Shown: in pieces, positions 27,477 to 40,202 of the stretch | Position numbering within the stretch: position 1 is the first letter of the stretch | Layout: each line of letters opens with the position of its first letter | Origin: Wuchereria bancrofti | Taxonomy: Eukaryota > Nematoda > Chromadorea > Rhabditida > Onchocercidae | NCBI GenBank assembly: GCA_005281725.1 | Contig: SSBO01000009.1 | Span: forward strand, 8,308,303 to 8,372,302 | Reading direction: 5' to 3' | DNA: 64,000 nt | Program-made: the position numbers and the translations under genes | The notes under the pieces: generated by a model | The model's database searches: none | What the model saw: only the letters and a program-made list of their open reading frames with translations | Told to the model about the DNA's origin: nothing

Positions 27477-28604
27477 CCTTGGGGTAATCCAAATCTAAGT
27501 GATTTTGAATTTGAGGATCCCTGTGTCCAGCACAAAGTTATTTGCTTCGTTAATACCACTTACGATTTCAGTACTTTCGGATTTTATTAAGTGAACTTGA
27601 TAAAGGGAAGGACTCACTGAATTATGAGCAACTAGAAGTAAGAGATATGATATCTTCGCAAACTTCATATCAAAATATTGTGTTTTGTTTTGATTTGTGT
27701 ATTTATTGTTATTTCTTGAAGGAATGGAATGCTGCGTCTGTCATTGTTTAATGCGGAACTTTTAGACAAGGGACGGGCCACTATCTTGTTCGGTGATATT
27801 AATGTCTTCTCTTCTGCCAAAAAAACGGAGTGAAACGGTTGGCAAATTTGATTATATCTGGTCAGTGAGTTATTTAAAAGAATTGTTTTTGTGATAAATT
27901 GATTACAAATTCTCACTACTACCTATGTTGAGAATAGAAAGGATATATATATATTTGGGGTATTTTAGTGATATGTCTCTGTGTTATGTTTCTTTGTATT
28001 TATTACAAGAATGTACCCACTTCTACAAATAGTTTCAGGTCATATTGAACGAGACATTTAGCAAGCACTTTTTTTTGGCAAATTTGATGGTCTGTTCATT
28101 CTATGTGATAGTCCTTCTTATTCCGTTACGTGTTAACTCAGATCTCTATGTAAGACATTTGAAGTAGTTTTCATCGTGGATGTGATATTCTTGTATTTTG
28201 TTTGTACGTTTGGTAACATTATCTTTCATTATAAGCAGTTCTTCACTGTTCAAATGTCCCATTTATAACACTGTACAGAAATATTTTAAAGCTTCGTTAA
28301 TTTTAATTCTTGCATCTCCTGAATTTGAGCTTTTTCCAAAATTAAACCGGCAATAAGAAGGCTGCAAATAGCAGTGCAAACGAATTTACAAAACTTTCGT
28401 AATTTTTATTGCAATAAAACCTTCGTGACACAAGTAGTAAGTATGTCAATAAAAAAAAAGATTGTACTGATTTAGATATATATGGTTATTTTTCTTTAGC
28501 ATTATTTTTGCATCAAATCATTTTTTTTTATAGGAAAAAAAATTACTTTTATAGGAAAAAAAAATGAAGTAAACGTAAAACTTTTTTTTTCTAATAATAT
28601 CGTA
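27477..28604. other. Intergenic between the convergent TMEM186-like and pax-1 genes
   Basis: Contains the 3' untranslated sequence of both genes. A 140-base element at about 28461-28598 lies directly next to the pax-1 stop codon and recurs inside the last pax-1 intron. Short open frames here lack splice or family support. Confidence 0.4.
28461..28598. repeat. Direct repeat copy A, 3' of pax-1
   Basis: This AT-rich element reads as an imperfect copy of 28979-29094. Shared stretches include TTTAGATATA, TTTCTTTAGCATTATTTT, GCATC, TTTTATAGGAAAAA, AAACGTAAAAC and TTTTTTTCTAATAAT. Copy A has an extra TATAGGAAAAA unit. Confidence 0.7.
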
Positions 28605-31498
28605 TTACCATATCCTATTAATATTAATACTATCAGTTGGAAAAGGATTTCTGTATGATGAAATATTACAATATGATCGTCTAATTGGTATATTATCGCA
28701 ATTCATCGTACAATCAGCGTACATCAAATCAGAACCTGTGAATTAAGTCATTACAATTTAAAGAAATAAATGATGTTAATTACGATATATAATATCTTTG
28801 GATTGCAAAAATTTGGAAAAAAAGTGATATCACTTAAGATTTGTACTATAAATCAAGTAAATTGAAATGCGATATTATTTCGTTAAATTCAGAAATTGAA
28901 TTATTTTAACATCATAACAAAATTCAATCTTAATAATATCATTTTTAAATTTCAAAAAGTTATGTATATATACGAAGATTGTTGTACCAATTTAGATATA
29001 AGTGGTTGTTTTTTCTTTAGCATTATTTTGCATCCAATTCTATTGCTTTTATAGGAAAAAATTGAAATAAACGTAAAACCTTTTTTTCTAATAATTTTGG
29101 ATTATATATACCGTATATATTAGTGAATGCGTTTTAATGAAATTCTTTTCTCAAAAGTGTCTTCTTATCTCACAGCTTTCTTTATGAATTATCACTTACC
29201 AAATGTATGCTGAATTATTTGAGGCGATTCATTATTATTATTATTATTATACAACCAATTACATTCATTTGTTACTCCGTCTGATAACATTTGTGAGTAT
29301 GAAAAGAAATGATTTGTTGATATGCCATCATTCATTGTTAATGCTTTTGATGCTTAAGAATTTAACTCTTATCTTTATTTATATCATAGTGCGTTTATTT
29401 CAATTATTAAATTAATTATATTGTAAAGCTTTTGAGAGCATTTCAATTTCTAAGAAAAAAGAAATAAGATGAATTAAAATTTGTAGATAAAAAAGTTTTT
29501 AATATCAAAATAGCAATATCATTTTAACTTTACAACTTAATACAAAGAATGTTTCTTTTTTTTTGACGATAAATAAATTATAGCTATTGTGGTATAACTT
29601 GTAATCATAATGAAGAGAATGTAAAATTGGAATAAAGATGAAATGTTTTTGTTATATGTAAAAGTAATTTAACTATTTCAAAAATAAACGATTTCAATTT
29701 ATAGCTAAGCATTAATTAATAGAAATTAAGGAATAAAATTCTCCTATTAGTAATAAAGAAAATGATTATGAATAGTCTATTTAATTACCATTCTTTTCAA
29801 ATAGTTGCAAATAAAAATTTTTATTTTAAAGTAATTATTTACTTACAAGTTGGTGAACAACATGAATCATTCCTTGGAGTACTGTGTTTATTTCGGAGAA
29901 TTCTAGAAATAGAACTCACAGATGGCAAATTATTCTTCTGGCATATTTTATTGCGTAATAGTTGCTCTCGAATTTCCCAGGCAAAAATTCGCGGTTGACG
30001 AAGTTTTAAAAAATGTATATATTCAACAACCTAAAATAATTATTTACTATTAAATAATTATGGTAGGTTTAAAAAATATATATAAAATAGCATTTAAAAA
30101 TGCTAAAACAAAAATTTAAGACATTAAAAATATCAAGAATTGAAAAAAATGAGAATTAAAAATTTCAAGAATTAAAAAAAAACGTTATCAAAGTAAAAAT
30201 TTTTTCCTCTTTTTTTCTGTAAATTATTCGTTTATCAAAATTGTTTCTTTTTGAAAGCAAAAATAAAATATTTAAAAGTAAACGATATATCAAATTCATT
30301 TTTGGTTTTTTGTTCAAAAAGATCTTTACTTGAATTTATTCATTTGCTCATTGATAATTTATTATTTTTGGAAATAAATTTAAAAAAAAAAAACATTTGA
30401 ACATACCGCAGGTGTTGTAACACGTGGTTTACTACCACCTGCGGTACCTGGCATTACTGTACCATATTCTGCATAACGTGATAAAATTTTACTAATACAA
30501 CCATGTGAAATTTTTAATTGTCGTGAAATGTCACACGGTCGAAATCCATCTTTTGTTAATTCAATAATTTTGTAACGTAATCGAAGCGGAAGTGGACGTC
30601 CATTTATGAATTCACCGCCAAGTTGATTTATTTCAATGCTAGATGCTCCTTTAAAAAAAAATGAAAAAACTTGTTCCAAAAAATTTTTCTAATAATCGAA
30701 AATGAAAAAGAAAAAACAATCAATCACTTAAGGTTTTTAATGATTAATTATTTGTATGAGTTAATTAATCTTAAAAGTGGTAAAATTTCAACAATTATTT
30801 GAATCTGAAAAGTACAACGATGAAAGAGAAAAAAAATCAGTTAAACTTATCAATGATTAATTATTTGTATTAATTAATTTTAAAAGAGATCAAATTTCTA
30901 CAATTATTTGTTGTCAAAAATATATAACAATGCAAAGTTATTCGCCATCGAAAAAAAAAGAACGAAAACCTAAGCAAAAAACTCAATCAGTTCAGCAATA
31001 ATTTATAATTTCAGGTATGAATGGATTATCATGATAATAAATGTAATAGTGTAAGTAGTGATTAGAATATTATTTGGTCAAAAATTCCAATGCTAATTTT
31101 AAAAAGTTCATTTATTGATTATTCAATTCAACTTTCATAATTGCAGTATTTTCTTTTCATAATTAAAATGTCATTTAACTAAAATATCATTTAGTTACAA
31201 AAAAGAAAATTTGTAAATATATTATCAAAATAGTATTTAAAACTTTAAAAAAAAAATTTTAAATGATAAATTAAATGATTTTTCTTACGATTTTTTTTTT
31301 TTGAAGGAAAAAACAAGGTACTTTATTTATTTGTTTACTTATTCATTTTTTCTTTCTTTTTTGAAACTTTCTAAAGTTTTTAAATTAAAATTACAAATTT
31401 GAAAAATTTCAACATTTACCTGTTGTTTTTGAAGTAGATGAAATTTTATTTTGAACTAATTCATGTACTTTTCCATTGGTACCATAATTTGGCATCAT
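28605..31498 (-). CDS. pax-1: PAX1/9-type paired-domain transcription factor
   Basis: Four exons on the minus strand (31420-31498, 30407-30648, 29847-30030, 28605-28735) give 211 residues with all phases closing. Paired-domain proteins bind DNA through two helix-turn-helix subdomains and control development. The paired domain covers about residues 30-155: [15 protein letters not shown], then [34 protein letters not shown] and [13 protein letters not shown]. The R-V-T-T-P and [10 protein letters not shown] endings favour the PAX1/9 (Pox meso) class, which lacks a homeodomain, and none is found here. The start is the first of two tandem ATGs after an acceptor. The C-terminal exon (43 codons) is inferred from a good acceptor, matching phase and a stop; it has no family match, so the C terminus is less certain than the rest. 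Confidence 0.85.
28979..29094. repeat. Direct repeat copy B, inside the last pax-1 intron
   Basis: Imperfect copy of 28461-28598 in the same orientation, about 240 bases upstream (in gene direction) of the last pax-1 exon. The two copies thus bracket that exon. They differ by several substitutions and an indel, so the duplication is not very recent. Confidence 0.7.
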
Positions 31499-31539
31499 TT
31501 GCCTTCATTAACCTGAAATGAAATACCAAAATTAAGCTT

Positions 31540-31615
31540 GTTGTTGCTATTATTGTTATTTTTGTTGTGGTTGCTGTTATCGTTGTTGTTGTTGTTATTG
31601 TCGTTATTATTAATG
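31540..31615 (+). repeat. GTT/ATT trinucleotide microsatellite
   Basis: Imperfect GTT, ATT and GTTATT units over about 75 bases, just upstream of the pax-1 start codon in gene direction. Confidence 0.75.
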
Positions 31616-31844
31616 GTTTGTAAGTTATCCCCGCCCATTGATAGCTCTGTTATTCGTCAAATCTGAGAGAAATGATTGAAAGAATAGCTTAGAGAATCTT
31701 TTATCTTTTTTTTTTTTTTTTAAATCCTTAAGCAAATAAAATGGTTGAATGATTTAGTTTAATTTCCAGTGCTTTGTTTAAATATGAACAAAAAATTTGC
31801 ACCATTCCATCCCTTTTTCCTTCCTTCTTTTCTTATTTTCAGTA

Positions 31845-31905
31845 AATAAGTAAATAAATAAATAAAATAAAGTAAATAAACAAGTAAATAAATAAAAACA
31901 ATCAA
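31845..31905 (+). repeat. AAAT-type tetranucleotide microsatellite
   Basis: Tandem TAAA/TAAG units (GTAAATAAATAAATAAA and variants) for about 60 bases. Confidence 0.75.
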
Positions 31906-32636
31906 AGTAATTTAAAAGATTTTTTTCCAGTCATCACGTTTTCTACAAGTGTTATACATTTCCCAGGCATTATGTATTATATGTAGTTTGCTTATTTTTC
32001 TATTTCTAGAATTTATATAATTTAAGTAAATAACATTTTACAGTATAAGTAAAGTTTTTTTTTTTTGAAATATAATTGATGAATATAATAAAATGGGAAA
32101 AATATATTTATTGAGTAAATTGAAAAAAAAAAAAACAATATTAACAGGTTACTTTTTTTTAATTTCTTTCATTCGATTTTAAATATTTATTTAAAAATTA
32201 AAAAATTCAAGAATTCATGAAATATTTTTTAATTAATACATTATCTTATCCAGTGTGGTACAAATAAGATTTGGACTTTTTCCTTTTTCGTATAATCCGA
32301 CGTAAACGTTAAAGAACATTAACTGACATTTGAACGATTTCAAAAATTTATAAAATTTTTTTTTTGAGTTTCTAAATGATTAATACATATATCATATCAT
32401 ATATCAATTTTTTCGTATCATATCACTATTACCAATGCAAGCAAAATATGTTAGTGCTATTATCTTTCTTTTTTTTTAATTTTCTTCTTTCTTTTTTACT
32501 ATAAATGAAAATTTTAAAATGAAAAACTTTTCACCACAGTAGTAAAAATGATTGCTACTTTAAATGGTTGACGGATGACAAAGTAGTTGGATTAAGCGGA
32601 TAGGTCATCGGTATAAGGAAAGTTGACAGATAAAGG

Positions 32637-32658
32637 GAGAGAGAGAGAGAGAGAGAGT
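32637..32658 (+). repeat. GA dinucleotide microsatellite
   Basis: About ten GA units in a row in the pax-1/IDO spacer. Confidence 0.8.
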
Positions 32659-34490
32659 TGAAGTTAACCAAATGCTGCTAATTCTATCTTTTATTGATGC
32701 TAGTTTCCCATAACCAAATATTTGCGGCAAAAATAAAAGCGCCAAAGAGATATTTACAAAGCGGAAAAATGCGTACATTTAAGATAAAGTTAATAATGTA
32801 TGGGAAATTTTTCATACAAAGTCTTTTTTCTTTTTATGTTCTCATTTTTTAATTTTACCAATTAATTCAAAAATTGAATTTATTTTCTTTTTTAAACTTT
32901 TTAAATCAGTAATTATTTTATTTTCAAATTTATTATTTTATTAATGGATTTGTCATTTAATTGATGAATTTATTATTTTCATTTTTGAACTAATTGTTTT
33001 TATTTCCTAACTTATTATTATTTTCTTATTGAAAAAAAAAAATTTTTTTTTTGTTTAAATTTAGTGTCTTATTTTTTAGCTTTTCAAAATTAATAGTTGC
33101 TTTGTTTCACATATATCAGTTTATTTGCACTTGTAATTTTTATTTCTTTTTTACTTTTTTTTTTGATTTCATCTATTTCATTTTAATATGCAATATTTAC
33201 TTTTTATCATCCTATCATATTTGTTAAAGGATTCTTCAAGTATTTAGCACAAGAAAAAGGAAATTTTAGAAGTGAAATTAGTATTGATAAATTAAATTAG
33301 CATGAAAGAATTTAATGAAATTAATTTTAATAAGAGAAACTGACGTTAAAATTTGACAAAACCAATAATGACAAATGAAACTAGCATTAAAATTTTGTTG
33401 AATATTTGGGCTAATTTTGTTCTTTGTTTTCCAAATATTTTAATTCCAGCAATTGGCAAAAGAGAGTATACACAAAAAAAATAAACACAGAAAGTAAATA
33501 ATATATGAAAATAAGCAAATAAATGTTGTTGTTTTTTTTTTTTTGAAAATGTACGAGTATTTTTTTCACTCTTTTTCTCCATTTTTATATTTTACCCGAA
33601 AAAAATCAATAATGTAACCTTATCTTAGATAAATTTAATGAAAAAATCCACATATAGATATATGTAAATTAATTTATAAATATTAAAGCAATTATTAAAT
33701 GAACAATTTTTAATTTCTTTTGGTTGAAAATATGAAATAACTATTTATTTTTTCAGAAAAAAAATATATATATATGTATTGTCAGATATCAAATAAATTT
33801 TAACAAATTCAATCCAATTTTTGTAAAATAAAATATTATTGAAATATTTTAGTAATTAAATTTGATTCATTTATGTTTCCTTCGCTATATGTTAACGCCT
33901 TGATTTTTGTGTAATTGAATCTATGTTTACATAAGTTTCGATACATAAGAAAGATTAGATGTTGCATAGGTTAGATTTAATTACAGAAGCATTCCGATTC
34001 TGACTTTAGTATCATTTTTGTTAATCGGTTTTTCTAGTTTCCGATTTCATTAGAAGAAAAAAGAGGAAAAAAAAAATGGATTTAAAATAGTAGAAAAAAT
34101 CCACTAATTCAACTTCAATCTAAATATAGCAAAATAGGAATTACAATAATAGTAAAATAGACTATTAGTGAACAGCCGTTTAATTAAATTAATTATTATA
34201 ACGATTGATTATCGATTTATTACGGAAGTAGGAAATATAATTGTAAGTTATTACGATACGTTCTGATTAGCTGCAATCAATTAAGTATTTAAGTGATAAT
34301 CAACAACTTTATATTTTAATATCCCATAATAACTGCTTATGATCAAATTTTATTTGACATTTTATTGCAATTTCCCAAATGCATTTATTACGAAATAAGA
34401 ATTAAAAGTGAGCATTGGTTTAAAATGAATTTAAAAGTGAAACACAAATTTAAATAAGTGCAGAATGATATGCTAATTAGATAATATAAC

Positions 34491-34737
34491 AATGACAACA
34501 ATACCATTGTGATTTTGAAGAATTAAGAAAAGCAAAATCACAGTAAAACTTTACATAAGCATGATGAAATCATTACTGTAATTAATGAATTCTAGAAAAA
34601 TAACTCTAATATTCACAAACATTATGTTAATTTGAGTATTATCCTATAGAAACAAACCTTAATTTTGCTCTTTAATTAACTCACAAATAGCAAATACGGA
34701 ATAAAATTTTAATGACAACAATATCATTGTGATTTTG
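34491..34737. repeat. Pair of 27-base direct repeats with internal dyad
   Basis: The sequences at 34491-34517 and 34711-34737 differ at one base. Each contains ACAATAYCATTGT, whose ends ACAAT and ATTGT are reverse complements. Beyond the 27 bases similarity is weak. The pair lies in the gene-free region, spaced 220 bases apart. Confidence 0.6.
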
Positions 34738-36937
34738 GGGGGTAATTATATATATTAGTAATAAAATGAACAAATTAACTACAATAAAACTTCAAATTTT
34801 AGTTCACAATAGCCTTAAAATATGAATTATTGTGATCTTATATTCTGCAAATTTCTACTTTTTTTTCATTTAATTATTGCACAATTTTAATAAGTTTCTT
34901 TCAGCAAAAATTTTTGCAACAAATGTTCTTTTAGCACTACAAATTTTAATAGTATTATATACATAAGAAATAATGAAATATTTTCACCATCTGCAAAGTT
35001 AAACTTTTAAACAAAAATTCAATTTTAGTAAATTGATTTAATTGCAGAAAAGTTCAATTGTAGACTTATTCAATTACAGGCTTATTCTACAGCAAACTTA
35101 AATTTGGCGTGTAATTCAGTAGGACTATAATGATGGCTCACTTTATTAATAAAGGCAATAATAATAATAATAATTTGCATTTAAAAAAGAATTGGAAAAT
35201 GAAAAATATTGGTATTAAAAATAAATTCACCACCCATATCCCATAAGTTTTTAAATTATTCATACTTATAGATGCATATCAAAAATTTGCAGTTTAAATA
35301 TAATTGCATATCATTTATAATTTTGGGCAATTATATATTCAAATTTTATTTTACTGCATAGATTTAAGAAAACTTGTTTAAATAAATTTTTTCTTTAAAA
35401 AGAAGCAGCAAAATATCGATTAAATTAGCAACGTTGTGAATTTGTAAAATTATTTATTATTATTATTTATTACCATTTGAAAATAAGTTAGAAATTTTCG
35501 AAAAATAGTCGGAAATTTACAAATACTTGAATTATTGTTAATCTATCCTAATATACTAATGAAATATTATTGTATTGATGGTATTACGGTAGCTTTCCAT
35601 TTTTTTACCAGCAAATTTTTTAAACATAAAATTTGAATTCAAGCTGAGTTCCACATATTAAGCTTAATTATTGTTCATTAAACGATTTTCAACATTGTTA
35701 ACTGCTCGTCAATGCAAAGAATACGATTCATGTTTTCTTTACTGGCTGATTGTAAATTTTTGTTGCAGAAAAAAAATTAACCAAAGTGAAAATTTTAATT
35801 AAAAATTAACCAAAGCTAAATTAAAATTTAATCGTAATAATGCAAAAGAAAAATAAAACAGTATCAAAACTAATAATTTCTTTTAATTTATTTTAAACTT
35901 GTCATTTTTTATTAAGTCTGTAAATTATTCTTCCATTCACAAAATATGCAATTTATAATGCAATTTTTAATTTCAGTTAAAGTAATTTGATAAGTTACTC
36001 TCTTCGTTTGATAATTTCTCATATTGTTGTTTTATGATAATGGAAGCAATGTTGAAAATGCAATCCTCGTAATTTCTGAAAAATATCAATTATAAATATT
36101 AAAAATTAACTACCAGTAGTTTTTATGAAGAAAAAACTAAAAATTATAGGAAATGTTAGTTGCTCATAAATTTTGAAAAAGAAAAATCGATTTTGGATGC
36201 AAAAAATTGTCAAAATTTGGAAAATGTTGTCGGATAAATCAATAACATATTTCTTTTTTCCTTTAAATTGAAAATTTATACAACTTAAATTTTTCTTTAA
36301 TTGAGATGAAATTAATTAATCATACTTAATTCTTTTTTTCTTTTCTTCTTCTTACTGATTTTTGAATATCATTCAGTTTCTTTTAGCAGTGACACTTTCG
36401 ATTAGATATAAAAATTGATGACATTCTGTTAACAGTCATTTCATTCCTACTTGTCTGCAAACGTTGTAATAATGTCTGCAGCGTTTTGTCATTTACTTAA
36501 TTTTTACTTAAAATTATGAGTACTTTAATAATATTATTTAAAAATATAATACTATATTTTACGTACGTGAAAATGAAATATACGAATAATATTGTAGTCG
36601 TAGAAATATAACTAATTGTTATTTGGAAAATTATTGTCGTCAATTTAAATATGATATATTTTGCTATTTCTATTATTAATTTACGTGGCAATTTGTCAAG
36701 TGCGTAAATTTAGAAAATGGTGTAAAAATGAATGGAAAAGTAATAAAAATACTTTAATTTGAAATCATTGAATTGAGTACAATTTCTTTTCATATTGACC
36801 GATATAACGAATTTTATAAATGGAAACTTTAGTAATAATTTTAATATATCACATAATTAATTAATTAATTGTATTTTTCAGGAAGAAAATTTTAAGATTA
36901 CGCATTAAACAAATTTAGTAAAATATCAACATATATA

Positions 36938-39549
36938 ATGATTAATGATGATGTATTAGATATTTTAAATTATTTTGAAATTGATCAAAGGATAGGTTTT
37001 CTACTTCCAAATCCATTAACAAAACTTCCGGAAGAATTTAGTTTATGGCATCAAATTACCGGTAATTCATTTCATTTTTAAGTATATTTTAAATATATGT
37101 ACAAATGTATTTTAACTTATCATCAAAATTTATCATTAACAATTAAATTTCCGATAAATGCATTTATTTATATTAAATTGCAATGTTTGTAAATTCGTTT
37201 GGTAAAAAAAGGATTATAAATGAATGATTAAAAAAAATTCTCGAATTAATTTCCTTTTTTTTTTCTCAAGAAAAATTTTTAGATGAAATTCAAGAATTAA
37301 TAGAAAAAAATATGTTGGAAGAACGTTTACAACAACTTCCATTGCTAACAACACATAAGCTTAACACAAATAATGAATTACGCTTGGCTCATCTTCTATT
37401 AGTAACATTAGCAGCTGGCCATGTTTGGCAAGATGGACCTGATAAGGTCATTACTGATAAGCTTTATTCATTCGAAACATTTATCACTTCGTAAATGTTC
37501 AAATATTACTAATGCAACAATTTTATATATAAAATATATTTAGTGTAAAAAGAATGAAAAAAAAAAAAAGATTACTCTAATTATTGTCAAATTATTTGAG
37601 AAAATATTTCATAATTAAAAAAATTTTTTTTTCTTTTTCAAAATTTTATTATTAAAAAAATTAAAAAAACTTTCGTCTTTTTTGTGTTTTTCAGGCTCGA
37701 TTAACAATTCCAACAAATATTTCAGTGCCATTATTTGATGTATGCAAACGTTTAGGCTTAAAACCAATTGTTTGCCATGCATCAGTTTGCTTAGCTAATT
37801 GGAAGCCAATAAAAGAGACAACAATTTTTGATGCATCAATAATTGATATTATCACTTTTCGTTTCACTCAACATCCTGCTAATCGATGGTTTTTTACACT
37901 TACTGCTCAGGTTAGATAAAAATTGGAAATTTAATTACTTTTTAATCAATATAAATTTTATTTTTTTCATTTTTTTTTTTACTGAATAACATGAGAATTT
38001 TGATAAATTGATGTTCATTAGCTAATTGATTGACTAAATTTTTGAAACACATTTAAATTATTCGAAACTATAGCAAATTAAATTATACTTTGGCTATTAC
38101 AATTTTTATTTGCGAATTAAAACATGTTTTTGTTGCATTTGATAATTGAAAAAAAAAAGTTTTGATTTCATCACTTTGTTGCCAATTTTATCATATTATC
38201 ATATCAGTATTATCATTTTGTTGTTTTAATTACACAGATAGAAGCTGAATTGGCAGAAGCAATATGCGCAATTGCAAGTGCATGCTTGCATGGCAAAATT
38301 GAGCAAACAACAATGCAGCATATTTGTAATGCAGTGACAAAAGTGACAAATACTATTCAGGTTTAATGTTATAACGTAGTTAATGAATTAAATGAGATTT
38401 GCTAATTAGATTAAATTGATTGAACATCTATATATATACTAGAAAAGTTTTATTGTGCTAATTAATAAAGTTTAATTTTTACATGCTTAAAATGGTTCAA
38501 ATGAAAATTTAGATAAATTAAATTCAATTAGCCAGTTGATTGGTTAGATTTTTGAAGTCTTATTTGAAACAAACAAAACTATATTTAATTAGATTATACT
38601 TTGATATTTAAATTTCAGTTACTCATAAATGTAATTAAATATCAGAAGAGAATATTTTAGCTATGATAATGAAAAATTAGCAATAAATCAGTTTTGAAAA
38701 AATAAAAAAAATGAGAGGGAAAGCTTCCTTTTTTTTTATTTTTGTTCATTTTGTTCAATAATTTCTTCAAATTTTGCATAGCGTATGGAAGAATACGTTC
38801 CACCAAATATTTTCTACAATAATTTGCGTTATTTTCTATCTGGTTATACTCAAAATGCATTGGAAGAACAGGGTGGTATTATATTTGAAGGTAAATAATT
38901 ATCCATTTTTATTTATTTCTTTGCTTCATAATTTATATTAATTTTAATTAGAATATAACTTAAATTAAATTAAAATTAGCTAATTTACATTCTTCATACT
39001 ATCGAATTTTTAATTTCATTGCAGCAAATTTAATTGTTGAAATTAGTTAAATAAATAAGAATTATTTTCAATAAAGATAAAAGAATTTGTAAATTTAGGG
39101 AAAGAAAATTTGGGACCACAACCACTTCACGGAGGTTCAGCAGCGCAAAGTTCAACATTTCATGTTATTGATGCATTTCTTGGAATTAAGCATGCGGATG
39201 ATGTAGAAGCATTTTTAGCACAACATCGTGAATACATGCCACCAAAACATCGTCAGTTTATTGGATGGGTTCGAGAAAATGCTGCTAAAATTTCAAATTT
39301 ACGAAATGCATTTGGTTATCAGCAAGCACTTTGTGCTGTAAAGAAATTTCGAGAAGTACATATAAGTGTGGTAAGTTAAGTTAAAATAGCTGAAAAAAAA
39401 AAGAGAAGGATCATATTATTAATTAATTAAATATTTTATAGGTAACAAAATTTATCATTTTACCAGCAAAAGGAAACTCGAAAATAGGCACTGGTGGTTC
39501 ATCATTTATGCATTTATTGCATAATATTGTTAATGATTGTAATCCATGA
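36938..39549 (+). CDS. IDO: Indoleamine 2,3-dioxygenase
   Basis: Seven exons (36938-37061, 37271-37446, 37695-37910, 38238-38360, 38782-38890, 39099-39370, 39442-39549) give 375 residues. IDO is a cytosolic haem enzyme that opens the indole ring of tryptophan to N-formylkynurenine, the first step of the kynurenine pathway. Family landmarks: R-I-G-F-L-L-P-N-P-L near the start, L-P-L-L near residue 70, R-L-A-H-L-L-L, V-C-L-A-N-W, L-R-Y-F-L-S-G (Arg229 in the place of human Arg231), H-G-G-S-A-A-Q-S-S-T-F (the substrate/propionate loop), and Y-M-P-P-K-H-R-Q-F with His300 as proximal haem ligand. The end V-T-K-F-I-I-L-P-A matches the family. Its length is close to the usual 400. The ATG follows an AT-rich leader; two in-frame codons upstream are not informative. 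Confidence 0.93.
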
Positions 39550-40202
39550 TTAATAGTACAAATTAATTAGTTGAAATTATATTAATTAAGCATTATAATT
39601 TATCATAGTCGCATTAATAAATTGTTTCAATACTATTGAAATTATTTTAATTTATTTTAGCAAAATCAATAACAAATATCAATTGTAATTAGCTAAGATA
39701 TTAATGAAATATGCATTGTTGTACTAATGGTGAATAATAAAGTAATATTTTAAAATTAATATCTCGAATAAATCTTTTTTTCCTTCACTTCTACTGTTAC
39801 TATAGTATAAGAATGGCGTAAATTAGAAGATATAATAACAATGATTGAATTTGTTTTTGAAATAATCAAATAATATATATTTAATAGCAAATATTTTCAA
39901 GTCATTAATAATTAAGTTCAAGTTTTTCAAAAACAGTAATTAATAATGAAGTGATTTGATGATTAGCATTATCTGATACTATGAGAATAACACATATCAT
40001 AATCATATTTTATCAGTTATTTCACATTCCATGAATTAAACATAACAAAATTTCATTACATACTTGTAACAGTTAAAATTTAAATTCAACAAGCAAAAAC
40101 TGACAAAAAAAAAAAAGAATAAAAATAGAAACGAAAAGTGTAAAAGATTGTGTGCAAATAAAAGAATGAAATGCATTGAATATACAAGTAATACTTTTTA
40201 TT
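39550..40202. other. Intergenic between convergent IDO and the EGF-like membrane gene
   Basis: 650 AT-rich bases with several AATAAA motifs near the IDO stop (for example near 39615 and 39735). Shared 3' flank; no exon was seen. Confidence 0.45.

Larger units (their letters stand above)
31499..36937. other. Gene-free AT-rich region between divergent pax-1 and IDO
   Basis: 5.4 kb without a supported exon. It contains TTG/TTA trinucleotide repeats (about 31540-31615), AAAT-type repeats (31845-31905), a GA run (32637-32658), many long A or T runs, and two 27-base near-identical elements at 34491 and 34711. Open frames of 60-80 codons (for example 33346-33582 and 36497-36691, minus) are biased by low complexity and not called. 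As the 5' flank of a developmental regulator it probably holds regulatory elements, but none can be named from sequence alone. Confidence 0.5.

Noticed and set aside
28623..28744. Plus-strand open frame across the last pax-1 exon
   Set aside because: Open on both strands, but the minus strand has acceptor, matching phase and a stop that complete the pax-1 gene.
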